This document shows positions 1-5,464 of a DNA stretch of 11,842 bases, one piece after another. Numbering within the stretch: the first letter of the stretch is position 1; every line of letters starts with the position of its first letter. The DNA comes from CAZWKI01 sp964634645. Its GTDB lineage: Bacteria > Patescibacteriota > Patescibacteriia > UBA1558 > S5-K13. The stretch covers positions 1-11,842 of the forward strand of contig CAZWKI010000032.1 in the NCBI GenBank assembly GCA_964634645.1. The letters are read 5' to 3'. Below the pieces are notes generated by a model. That model searched no databases. It was given only the letters and a program-made list of their open reading frames with translations, and was not told the DNA's origin. Position numbers and translations under genes: made by a program.

Positions 1-514
1 TTTCTTTTTTATGTGTTTGGTAAATTGATTTTTTTGTCTTGTTGTTTTTGTCTATACAAACACAGCCTTCTTTTATATCGCCTACATATAATTTTCCATT
101 GTCCCATGTCAGAGGATATATTCTACAAGGAGACGGAATCATTCTATGTGATAAATTGTTTTTATAAACATATTTTACAATTTCACAACCCTTACCATTA
201 TTAGATATAAAAGCACATTTATGATTTCTTTGCTTTGTTCCAATGGCTTTTTTCCCCAAGTAATCACTTTCTTTTATAAAAGATTTACTAAAACATTTTT
301 CTATTTTTATTCTCAAGACTTTTTCAAAATGTTTTTTGTGTTTGATTATTAGATCGTAAGATTCTTTGTCTACAAAAACTCCGTGTTTGCAACATGCTCC
401 GCCTTTTTTATCTTTTCCGCATTTACAATTTAGACAATTACTAAATGGTCCAGATGGAAAACCTTTTAATTTATATATTTTTTTTGATACCTTACGAATA
501 GGTATTTTGTCCAT
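1..514 (-). CDS. Cysteine-rich YkgJ/DUF3109-like metal-binding protein (3' end outside window)
   Basis: An open frame on the minus strand starts at ATG 512-514 and runs off the left edge after 171 codons, so the C-terminus is missing. An in-frame TAA lies two codons upstream of the ATG, which fixes the start. Visible cysteines are C27, C30, C32, the C41-C42 pair, C100, C110, C130 in PSPCRIYPL, and C151/C153. This spacing and the 'GACCKHGVFVD' and 'CRIYPLTW' segments resemble the CxxC...CC zinc/iron-chelating YkgJ and DUF3109 families, whose function is poorly known; metal binding is inferred from the cysteines. There is no SD before the ATG. The gene is divergent from khpA. A TGATATAAT extended -10 lies on the minus strand at 605-613, about 90 nt upstream, with no convincing -35. 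Confidence 0.8.
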   Translation of the reverse strand, partial: MDKIPIRKVSKKIYKLKGFPSGPFSNCLNCKCGKDKKGGACCKHGVFVDKESYDLIIKHKKHFEKVLRIKIEKCFSKSFIKESDYLGKKAIGTKQRNHKCAFISNNGKGCEIVKYVYKNNLSHRMIPSPCRIYPLTWDNGKLYVGDIKEGCVCIDKNNKTKKSIYQTHKKE

Positions 515-652
515 ACATTTTTATAAATTTATATCATTTAATATTAAATCAAATTTTTCAAAATCATTTTTTGAGTTGAAATTAGCAATATTTTTTACAT
601 TGAAATTATATCATTTTCTTATAACAAATAATATTTTTTTAATATTTAATGA

Positions 653-680
653 TTGACAAATTCTGTAGATGTGATATTAT
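653..680 (+). promoter_or_regulatory. sigma70-type promoter of khpA
   Basis: TTGACA (653-658), a 16-nt spacer and TATTAT (675-680) preceded by TGA, an extended -10. The start site would be near 687, giving a leader of about 50 nt before the khpA ATG. The 13-mer ATGTGATATTATT is shared exactly with the promoter of the minus-strand gene at 4817-5266. Confidence 0.8.
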
Positions 681-737
681 TACATTAAGGATTTTTTAAT
701 TTAAAAATCCAGCTATTTAACAAGTAAAAGCAAAGAA

Positions 738-1052
738 ATGAAAGATCAAGAATTTTTAGAAACACTTGTAAAGTTTCTTGTTGACAAACCAGAAAAGGTA
801 AAGGCCACAAGAGCTGTTGATGAAATGGGAGTCCTTTTGACTCTTGATGTAGATCCAAGCGATATGGGTCAAATCATCGGTAGAAGTGGAAACACAGCTA
901 GAGCAATTAGAACATTGCTAAGAGTTGTAGGTGCAAAAAACAACGCTAGAGTTAATTTGAAAATCAATCAACCAGAAGGTTCAGAAAGACCAGCTGGAAG
1001 AGGAAGAAGAGAAGAACACTCAAGTAGCGATGTAGACGATTTGAAATTATAA
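738..1052 (+). CDS. khpA: KhpA-type KH-domain RNA-binding protein
   Basis: A 104-aa protein with a single KH domain. The GxxG loop is G48-R49-S50-G51 in 'IIGRSGNTARAIRTLLR', preceded by the beta strand 'VLLTLDVDPSDMG', as in KhpA (YlqC) proteins. Known KhpA proteins bind RNA, often with KhpB, and affect cell division and ribosome or RNA metabolism. The family is usually about 75-80 aa; here there is an extra polar tail from about residue 80, with an RGRR patch then an acidic end (SSSDVDDLKL). It lies just upstream of trmD, an order common in bacteria, but rpsP is not upstream; the neighbour there is a divergent cysteine-rich protein gene. Its own promoter precedes it and a hairpin follows. 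The start ATG lacks an SD ('aaagcaaagaa' precedes it). Confidence 0.9.
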   Translation: MKDQEFLETLVKFLVDKPEKVKATRAVDEMGVLLTLDVDPSDMGQIIGRSGNTARAIRTLLRVVGAKNNARVNLKINQPEGSERPAGRGRREEHSSSDVDDLKL

Positions 1053-1065
1053 TCTCAAAATAAAT

Positions 1066-1097
1066 AACAAAGCCCTGCCTTATGACAGGGTTTTGTT
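1066..1097 (+). terminator. Hairpin after khpA
   Basis: A 12-bp stem pairs 1066-1077 with 1086-1097 (one G-T wobble) around the 8-nt loop CCTTATGA. The 3' arm contains TTTTGTT but no long T-run follows, so it may be a weak terminator or a processing/stability hairpin that allows read-through into trmD. Confidence 0.6.
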
Positions 1098-1259
1098 GTA
1101 TAATAATAAGGAATAAAGCATTTTCAATTTTTTATTTTTAATTTTGAAATTGATTCATTATTTACTATTTAATTATTTATTTAGCTATTTATATATTTTA
1201 ATAATAAATATCCAAATAACAAATCAATTGAAAATTAGAAATTGAAAATAATAAATAAT
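1098..1259. other. AT-rich khpA-trmD spacer with CAATTTT-type repeats
   Basis: No gene is seen. The spacer holds ATTTTCAATTTTTTATT-like tracts and, just before trmD, the inverse-sense ATTGAAAATTAGAAATTGAAAA. Similar CAATTTT tracts flank tRNA-Leu(UAG) at 4363-4420. A TGTATAATA just after the hairpin (1097-1105) is a possible -10, but no -35 can be assigned. Confidence 0.45.
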
Positions 1260-1916
1260 ATGATTTTTGATATTATTACAATTTTTCCAGAAATTCTAAA
1301 TTCTTATTATAAAGAGAGTATCCTTGGTCGTGCGCAGAAAAAAAAGTTAATAAAAATAAATTATATAAATTTAAGAGATTTTACGAGTGATAAACACCGC
1401 AGTGTTGACGATTCACCATATGGCGGAGGAGCCGGAATGATTTTGAAAATTGAGCCAATTACAAAGGCTCTGAAATCTATCAAGAAATTAAAGAAAACAA
1501 AAATAGTGCTTCTTGATCCAAAAGGAAAAGTTTATAATCAAAAAATTGCAAAGAGTTTTTCTAAATTAGACAAAATTATTTTTGTAAACGGATATTATGA
1601 AGGAGTTGACGCAAGAGTTGATAAGCTCGTCGATGAAAAAATCTCTATTGGAGATTTTGTGTTAACAAACAGTGAACTTGCATGTGCTGTAATAATTGAT
1701 TCTGTTTCTCGACTTATTCCAAAAGTTTTGGGAAATGAAGAATCTTTGAAAGATGAGTCACATGATGATGGTTTAGAATATCCACAATATACTCGCCCAG
1801 AAGTATTTAAGTTAAAAAGTAGAAAGTTAAAAGTACCAAGTGTATTGTTGTCGGGTAATCATAAAGAAATTGAAAAGTGGAAGAAAAAAATTCAAAATTT
1901 TAAATTCAAAATTTAA
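1260..1916 (+). CDS. trmD: tRNA (guanine-N1-)-methyltransferase TrmD
   Basis: SPOUT-family methyltransferase that forms m1G37 next to the anticodon using S-adenosylmethionine, limiting frameshifting. Start taken at ATG 1260 (MIFDIITIFPE, the standard N-terminus), giving 218 aa; an in-frame TTG six codons upstream adds atypical residues. Family motifs in order: 'SPYGGGAGM' (52-60), 'LLDPKGK' (84-90), 'GYYEGVDARV' (111-120), 'SIGDFVLTNSELA' (129-141), 'SRLIPKVLGNEES' (150-162), 'LEYPQYTRPEVF' (172-183) and 'VLLSGNHKEIEKW' (195-207). Several usually invariant positions differ: the GRYEG arginine is Y112, the GG of VL(S/T)GGEL is N137-S138, and EDSF is DESH (165-168). The rest is canonical, so the identity is secure. 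No SD. The C-terminus is shorter than in proteobacterial TrmD, and rimM and rplS are absent from the neighbourhood. Confidence 0.96.
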   Translation: MIFDIITIFPEILNSYYKESILGRAQKKKLIKINYINLRDFTSDKHRSVDDSPYGGGAGMILKIEPITKALKSIKKLKKTKIVLLDPKGKVYNQKIAKSFSKLDKIIFVNGYYEGVDARVDKLVDEKISIGDFVLTNSELACAVIIDSVSRLIPKVLGNEESLKDESHDDGLEYPQYTRPEVFKLKSRKLKVPSVLLSGNHKEIEKWKKKIQNFKFKI

Positions 1917-1983
1917 AATGTTTTACTGACTTTTGATTAAAATAGATATAAGTTGTTATTATAAAAATATTATCGGAAGAACA

Positions 1984-2256
1984 ATGTATATTTTGAAAAG
2001 AGATTTTTCAATACCAACATATTGGAATAAATTTAAAGGTTGGTTTTTGAAAGAATGTGTTGTAGTATTATGGGCAATGTTTTGTCTGTTATGCTTGATA
2101 GCACTATTTGTCAAATGCAAGATCAATTTATGGATTATAATTTTTTCAGTAGCTTATGTGCTTGGCTCTTATCCCGTTATTACATCATTAGAAGAAGCAG
2201 AGAAATGTGTAAAGAATTTCCTATATACACCGGAAAAGATATTAGGAAAACATTAA
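1984..2256 (+). CDS. Small membrane protein with two predicted helices, function unknown
   Basis: A 90-aa protein from ATG 1984, chosen because GGAAG (1975-1979) sits just upstream; an in-frame TTG at 1933 would extend it. Two hydrophobic segments, about residues 24-44 (CVVVLWAMFCLLCLIALFV) and 48-67 (NLWIIIFSVAYVLGSYPVI), are separated by a short KCKI turn, predicting a helical hairpin. The C-terminal 23 residues are polar (EEAEKCVKNF...GKH). The short loop and helix lengths suggest an inner-membrane protein with both ends on the same side. It follows trmD in the same direction with a gap of about 70 nt, so co-transcription is possible, and it ends at a hairpin with a T-tract. I recognise no family. 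Confidence 0.6.
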   Translation: MYILKRDFSIPTYWNKFKGWFLKECVVVLWAMFCLLCLIALFVKCKINLWIIIFSVAYVLGSYPVITSLEEAEKCVKNFLYTPEKILGKH

Positions 2257-2276
2257 AGTAAGCAATAATTTATATT

Positions 2277-2322
2277 TCAGCGCCTAATTGCGCTGATTTT
2301 TTGTAAATAAAAAAATCAGCGC
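2277..2322. terminator. Bidirectional terminator with alternative hairpins
   Basis: TCAGCGC (2277-2283) pairs with GCGCTGA (2290-2296) and is followed by six T's, a plus-strand terminator for the gene ending at 2256. The same GCGCTGA plus T-run (2290-2302) is also complementary to AAAAAATCAGCGC (2310-2322), a 13-bp stem with a 7-nt loop. This would serve the minus-strand remnant whose stop is at 2334. The two stems cannot form together. Confidence 0.7.
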
Positions 2323-2333
2323 AAAGTTGTTTT

Positions 2334-2588
2334 TTATCTGCTTACATGTTTTATTAGGGTCTCAAAGTCATTACAGAGCTCTTCTTCTCGAACCAAGCGT
2401 TTACTTGAGTCAATCTAGATTTTGTAAAATTGAATAGTAATTTTATGATATTCTGGATTTACATTCTTGTATACAATTTCTAGATCATCAATGATTGAAT
2501 ATATATTTGTCTTTGTTGGGGCAATTGCTTTTACTTCTTTGATGTCACATTGGATATTTAGTACAAAATTTGTATATGTTTTTTGGTA
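2334..2588 (-). pseudogene. 3' remnant of a broken minus-strand gene
   Basis: Reading leftward from 2588, one frame gives protein-like sequence (NFVLNIQCDIKEVKA, then YSIIDDLEIVYKNV and YHKITIQFYKI), an in-frame TAG at 2415-2417, then IDSSKRLVREEELCNDFETL and a final TAA at 2334-2336. Codon choice and composition look coding. A further in-frame TAA at 2589-2591 and the lack of a start show that the 5' part is missing. A terminator-like hairpin lies just past the last stop, as for an intact gene. The -35 box of the plus-strand lipoprotein gene begins at 2593, exactly where the coding-like sequence ends, suggesting replacement or insertion there. I recognise no family. Confidence 0.5.
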
Positions 2589-2592
2589 TTAC

Positions 2593-2621
2593 TTGACAAG
2601 ATGATATTTAGGTTGTAAGGT
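2593..2621 (+). promoter_or_regulatory. Promoter of the lipoprotein gene
   Basis: TTGACA (2593-2598), a 17-nt spacer and TAAGGT (2616-2621), closely matching the TTGACA-N17-TAAAGT promoter of the gene at 8326. A TGTATAAA at 2621-2628 is an alternative -10 without a well-spaced -35. The strong SD AGGAGG (2641-2646) follows, 4 nt before ATG 2651. Confidence 0.6.
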
Positions 2622-2650
2622 GTATAAAAATACAATCCTTAGGAGGAATC

Positions 2651-3514
2651 ATGAAAAATAAAATATTGTTTGTGTTATCAATTGTGGTGCTAATGATATT
2701 ATTTACCAGTTGCAAAAAAGATAATTCTTTTAACCCTTCAAACCAAGAAATTGTCACTAACAGCAACTACCCACAAAATGCTGATACTATAAAAAACCCT
2801 TTAAACAAATTTGAAGGACTGGATTTGAGCAAGGAGATGCTTGAAAAAATCACATTTCATACAGATGACCCAAAAATAATAAAGGTGATCGAAAATTCGC
2901 TTGGACTCGAAAACCTTCTTGGGCATCCTGTGCTTGAAACTGTTACCGTAATAAATCCAGATGGTACAAGGTTAGAAAATTTCGATGCAAATTTGAATTA
3001 TAAAGGTGATGTTGTTGTCGAAAATGGTAATAAAAGGATTACTGTTTTTAGAGCATCATTTGTCTCTCACAAGGGGGATCAGCTTATAAATTCAAATGAT
3101 AATCTTCTTGTATTTAGCGATAATGAAGATGCGGATAAGGTTAAGCCAACCGATTTGAATGATCTAACTGAAAAATCTCAAACAACCAACGAACCTATTT
3201 TTATAGGTCAGAACAACTTTACCGGTAAGGGGGACAGTCTATCTTTCAAATCAAACTTTGATTCCCAGAGAATACAAAGGGTAATCACCCTTATAGCCTT
3301 GGCAGAAAAAAAACAATTTCTTCAAAACAACATATTTGAAACTTTCTCCAGGATAAATTTTATTCAAGACAAACTAAAGAACCCAGTTGTTAAAAAGACT
3401 CATGACCTTTATTTTCAATTCAAAGACGAGTTGAAGTATCAGTATGACCTTTTGGACGAACAACGAGAATTGATAAAAGAGTTTGATGCGAATAAATTAT
3501 TAAATGATTCTTAA
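2651..3514 (+). CDS. Putative lipoprotein, function unknown
   Basis: A 287-aa protein with an N-terminal lipoprotein signal: charged MKNK, a hydrophobic core (ILFVLSIVVLMILF), and lipobox-like LFTSC with C21 as the predicted lipidated residue, followed by KKD. The mature part is hydrophilic and starts with an Asn/Ser-rich linker. A middle part (about 60-190) has beta-like segments (VLETVTVINPDGTRLENF, KRITVFRASFVSHKGD), and the last 80 residues look helical. 'SCKKD' is common at the start of Bacteroidota lipoproteins, but here it follows a perfect AGGAGG, unlike Bacteroidota practice. The gene looks less AT-rich than its neighbours, with more CTT, GGA and ACC codons, which hints at acquisition. 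Its own promoter and terminator flank it. No enzyme family recognised. Confidence 0.75.
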   Translation: MKNKILFVLSIVVLMILFTSCKKDNSFNPSNQEIVTNSNYPQNADTIKNPLNKFEGLDLSKEMLEKITFHTDDPKIIKVIENSLGLENLLGHPVLETVTVINPDGTRLENFDANLNYKGDVVVENGNKRITVFRASFVSHKGDQLINSNDNLLVFSDNEDADKVKPTDLNDLTEKSQTTNEPIFIGQNNFTGKGDSLSFKSNFDSQRIQRVITLIALAEKKQFLQNNIFETFSRINFIQDKLKNPVVKKTHDLYFQFKDELKYQYDLLDEQRELIKEFDANKLLNDS

Positions 3515-3607
3515 AATCAATAATAACAAGCAAAATCAAGAAGTGCTATGCAAAAGGAGTAGCATACAAGAAGACATTTTCTAAAAAATCGAGTAAAATA
3601 ATTATAC

Positions 3608-3638
3608 GGCCTGAATAAATTTCAGGTCCTGTTTTTTT
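3608..3638 (+). terminator. Intrinsic terminator of the lipoprotein gene
   Basis: GGCCTGAA (3608-3615) pairs with TTCAGGTCC (3621-3629) with one bulged T, followed by TG and seven T's. Confidence 0.8.
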
Positions 3639-3741
3639 ATTGTGATTTTATTTTAAAATTGTTTACACGTTAAAATGTCGAATAAAAAAACACCTTATCT
3701 CGGGTATTTCATGGTTCTTGCCACAACGAAGCGTTGAGTTT

Positions 3742-3759
3742 CTTGAACCTCTCAAAGGG
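3742..3759 (+). repeat. Degenerate copy of the CCTGAGCCTGTCGAAGGG repeat
   Basis: CTTGAACCTCTCAAAGGG matches the copy inside the GIY-YIG gene (4040-4057, opposite strand) at 14 of 18 positions. It is probably a decayed member of the same dispersed intergenic repeat family. Confidence 0.45.
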
Positions 3760-3835
3760 TAATTAAAATTATCTTATTTTATTTTTATAATTTACTCCAA
3801 ATTCCTAATGTCAGATTTATTTTCTTTATTCTAGT

Positions 3836-4114
3836 TCAACCTTTGATTTGTTTCTCTCTTTTTCTTACTAATAATAAAGAATTATATTCTTCATAATAAA
3901 CTAATTTTACAGGCAATCTCTTTAATATCCAAGGCGATCCTTTTTTAGATAAATGCGCTTGAATTCTTTTTCTTATATCTTTAGTATATCCACAATAAAA
4001 ACTTCTATCACTACATTCTAAAATATAAATAAAATAATGCCCTTCGACAGGCTCAGGATATTCTCTTTCAATAAATTGTAATAAATTGTTTTTTATTGCC
4101 ATGGTTGTAACCAT
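3836..4114 (-). CDS. GIY-YIG nuclease-like protein (UPF0213 type), ended early by TGA
   Basis: A 92-aa reading frame whose GIY-YIG domain starts at about residue 27: 'YFIYILECSDRSFYCGYTKDI' carries the two beta strands (YIYIL and YCG), R48/R50 and H54 follow in the helix, 'LVYYEEY' is at 71-77, and the acidic residue E87 is in 'KREKQIKG'. Family members normally continue KGW plus a basic tail. Here the codon after KG is TGA, and the same frame then reads TRIKKINLTLGIWSKL to a TAA at 3785. This implies a Trp-to-stop change (TGG to TGA). Residues 19-25 (YPEPVEG) come from an 18-bp repeat inserted before the domain. No SD; the start is uncertain (ATG 4114 or 4104-4102). It may be a marginally functional or decaying gene; family members are small uncharacterised putative nucleases. 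Confidence 0.75.
   Translation of the reverse strand: MVTTMAIKNNLLQFIEREYPEPVEGHYFIYILECSDRSFYCGYTKDIRKRIQAHLSKKGSPWILKRLPVKLVYYEEYNSLLLVRKREKQIKG
4040..4057 (-). repeat. Intragenic copy of CCTGAGCCTGTCGAAGGG
   Basis: On the minus strand this 18-mer encodes PEPVEG within the N-terminus of the GIY-YIG frame. From general knowledge, this sequence recurs as a dispersed short repeat in many bacterial genomes, and proteins with 'PEPVEG' near the N-terminus are often its by-product. Confidence 0.65.
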
Positions 4115-4118
4115 GAGT

Positions 4119-4208
4119 GAGACCCGCTAAAGCGGGGCGAATCGAATGGTACCGGGAAGAGGACTTCCTCCTTCGCTATCGCTTCGGCGGATAAACTTTT
4201 CGTCCTCT
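4119..4208. repeat. Palindrome-rich repeat cluster with a tRNA-Leu 3'-end copy
   Basis: Three elements in a row: CCCGCT-AA-AGCGGG (4122-4135, a 6-bp hairpin); the 20-mer atggtaccgggaagaggact (4146-4165), identical to the 3' end and flank of tRNA-Leu(UAG) at 4271-4290; and a CCTCC..TTCGGCGG segment (4167-4190) closed by GTCCTCTT followed by T's. AAGAGGAC in the tRNA copy pairs with that GTCCTCTT, making a long terminator-like hairpin. No gene is present. Confidence 0.65.
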
Positions 4209-4271
4209 TTTTTAAAATAAAAAAGTAATGACACGCTTCATTACTTTATACTTTAAACTTAGAACTTGTTA

Positions 4272-4357
4272 TGGTACCGGGAAGAGGACTCGAACCTCCA
4301 CGCCACAAGGACACTTGCTCCTAAGGCAAGCGTGTCTACCAATTCCACCATCCCGGC
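4272..4357 (-). tRNA. tRNA-Leu (anticodon UAG)
   Basis: An 86-nt class II tRNA. The acceptor strand GCCGGGA (4357-4351) pairs with TCCCGGT, then discriminator A and an encoded CCA ending at 4272. The anticodon stem CTTGC/GCAAG closes the loop CTTAGGA, giving anticodon TAG, which reads CUA and probably other CUN leucine codons. A long variable arm typical of Leu is present, and the T arm holds GGTTCGAGTCC. Its low-complexity CAATTTT-rich leader extends upstream to the promoter at 4442-4470. The 3' 20 nt including CCA are duplicated at 4146-4165. Confidence 0.95.
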
Positions 4358-4441
4358 ACGATATTTTTAATTTTCAATTTTGCAATTTTCAATTAAATTT
4401 TGAATTTTTAATTTTAAGCCTTTAACTTAAATTATAATGCC

Positions 4442-4470
4442 ATTATACGCTTATAAAGTTAGTAGGTCAA
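4442..4470 (-). promoter_or_regulatory. Promoter of tRNA-Leu(UAG)
   Basis: On the minus strand TTGACC (4470-4465), a 17-nt spacer and TATAAT (4447-4442). Predicted start about 75 nt before the tRNA. It is divergent from the promoter at 4477-4505, with 6 bp between the two -35 boxes. Confidence 0.7.
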
Positions 4471-4476
4471 GGTTTA

Positions 4477-4505
4477 TTGCTCAATTTTGTTTTATATATT
4501 ATTAT
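4477..4505 (+). promoter_or_regulatory. Promoter of the 72-aa gene
   Basis: TTGCTC (4477-4482), a 17-nt spacer and TATTAT (4500-4505), followed by a short leader and TTGGAGGA (4527-4534) just before ATG 4538. Confidence 0.6.
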
Positions 4506-4537
4506 TTATTTAAATAAATAAATTCTTTGGAGGAAAA

Positions 4538-4756
4538 ATGTGTGAAGATGAATATATTCTGAAACTCATGGGTGTTGATACTATAAATGAACCATATGCG
4601 ATTGAAGCTAGAAAAAGCAAAAAATTATTTCCCTCAATCTTTGTTCCAAAAAATGGAATATATGGAGATTGGTTTTTTGACCCAGACGATTTTTTTGTAA
4701 GGATAAATACGTACTATGGTCCAGTAGAGGGAATAATTGGCACAATATTTAATTAG
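4538..4756 (+). CDS. Small hypothetical protein (72 aa)
   Basis: A 72-aa soluble-looking protein with a strong SD (GGAGG, 4529-4533), its own promoter and its own terminator, so it is likely real despite its size. It starts MCEDEYILKLMGVDT and has an aromatic/acidic centre (FVPKNGIYGDWFFDPDDFFVRI), ending GPVEGIIGTIFN. No signal peptide, membrane helix or known motif is visible. It converges on the membrane-anchored gene at 4817-5266, with the two terminators back to back. It belongs to the SD-bearing monocistronic set in this window. I do not recognise its family. Confidence 0.65.
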   Translation: MCEDEYILKLMGVDTINEPYAIEARKSKKLFPSIFVPKNGIYGDWFFDPDDFFVRINTYYGPVEGIIGTIFN

Positions 4757-4785
4757 GGGTTTGAATAATGATTCAAATCCTTTTT
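4757..4785 (+). terminator. Intrinsic terminator of the 72-aa gene
   Basis: GGGTTTGAAT (4757-4766) pairs with ATTCAAATCC (4771-4780, one G-T wobble) around AATG, followed by five T's. The TAG stop abuts the stem. Confidence 0.8.
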
Positions 4786-4790
4786 AAAAT

Positions 4791-4813
4791 AAAAAACGCT
4801 GCATAAGCAGCGT
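4791..4813 (-). terminator. Intrinsic terminator of the 4817-5266 gene
   Basis: ACGCTGC (4796-4802) and GCAGCGT (4807-4813) form a 7-bp stem with loop ATAA. On the minus strand it is followed by TTTTTTATTTT (4795-4785). Confidence 0.85.
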
Positions 4814-4816
4814 GTA

Positions 4817-5266
4817 TTAAAGCCTTCTAATTTCATTTGCCAAAATCTTTTTGATTTCGTGAAATTCACGAAGCAAAAAGTTTTTGGTGATGTTTTGGAG
4901 AGTTATTTCTTGTATCAAATTTTCAGAAGTGTTGATGTTAATTTGTAGACAATCAACATTAAAACTTCTATCTGTTATTATTACTGAAAAATATTTTCCT
5001 TTATTATTGTCATCAATATAGCCCACTATATAGCGACCTTTGTCCTTTCTGCTATCACAAGTTTCTTGTAAGTATCTCACAAGCTCCATTCCAAGATTCT
5101 TCTGTTTTTCTTGTTGTTTCTTGATCTTTTTTTGAAGACTTTCTTGGTATTCTTTTTGTTTGATTTTTTTGTTCAACCTATTTTTTTGAATAAATATTAG
5201 AACAATTACCAAAACAATTCCAAAAAGAAATCCAAGGATTTTGAATACAAGAGTTGACTCAGTCAT
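4817..5266 (-). CDS. Membrane-anchored coiled-coil protein, function unknown
   Basis: A 149-aa protein with a strong SD (GGGGAGGAATA before ATG 5266). One N-terminal membrane helix (about residues 6-26, LVFKILGFLFGIVLVIVLIFI) is followed by a Lys/Gln-rich helix likely to form a coiled coil (about 28-60). A C-terminal domain then has beta-like stretches (GRYIVGYID, KYFSVIITD, LQININT) and a closing helix (FLLREFHEIKKILANEI). The positive residues right after the helix suggest the C-terminal domain is cytoplasmic. It is transcribed alone from a canonical promoter and ends at an intrinsic terminator. It resembles the protein at 10491-11021 in build (N-terminal anchor plus small domain) but not obviously in sequence. 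No family recognised. Confidence 0.7.
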   Translation of the reverse strand: MTESTLVFKILGFLFGIVLVIVLIFIQKNRLNKKIKQKEYQESLQKKIKKQQEKQKNLGMELVRYLQETCDSRKDKGRYIVGYIDDNNKGKYFSVIITDRSFNVDCLQININTSENLIQEITLQNITKNFLLREFHEIKKILANEIRRL

Positions 5267-5298
5267 TATTCCTCCCCATTAGTTGTTTTTAATTTTAA

Positions 5299-5327
5299 AT
5301 AATATCACATGTTTAGCATTGTGTCAA
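5299..5327 (-). promoter_or_regulatory. Promoter of the 4817-5266 gene
   Basis: Minus strand: TTGACA (5327-5322), a 17-nt spacer ending TGTGA, then TATTAT (5304-5299), an extended -10. ATGTGATATTATT is identical to the khpA promoter. Confidence 0.85.
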
Positions 5328-5464
5328 ATATAAAAATTGGTTACTGATTAATTTAATAAAGATTTACTAAATTGGTTTTTTATAAAGCCTTGTAAACTGT
5401 TTTGGCTTTAACTTTTCATCAATCCCTTTAATTGGTATGTGGGGGTATTTATTAATTTTATTAC

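Larger units (their letters stand above)
3515..3835. other. Intergenic region without an intact gene
   Basis: This contains the lipoprotein-gene terminator (3608-3638), a short TGCTA/TAGCA inverted pair near 3545-3567, a degenerate repeat copy at 3742-3759, and the 16-codon tail of the GIY-YIG frame (3785-3835, minus strand). Nothing else coding is visible. Confidence 0.55.

Noticed and set aside
13..656. Two plus-strand frames (13-204 and 366-656)
   Set aside because: Both are largely opposite the cysteine-rich protein gene or AT-rich spacer and show no family features.
2040..2261. 73-aa plus-strand frame overlapping the small membrane protein
   Set aside because: It overlaps the better-supported frame 1984-2256, which has two clean hydrophobic helices and a GGAAG upstream.
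4228..4425. 65-aa plus-strand frame across the tRNA-Leu(UAG)
   Set aside because: It is the antisense reading of a tRNA gene (GTGKRTRTSTPQG... is a familiar artefact of this kind).
5383..5410. TAAAGCC/GGCTTTA inverted repeat as a terminator
   Set aside because: It has a 14-nt loop and no T-run on either strand, and no gene ends there.
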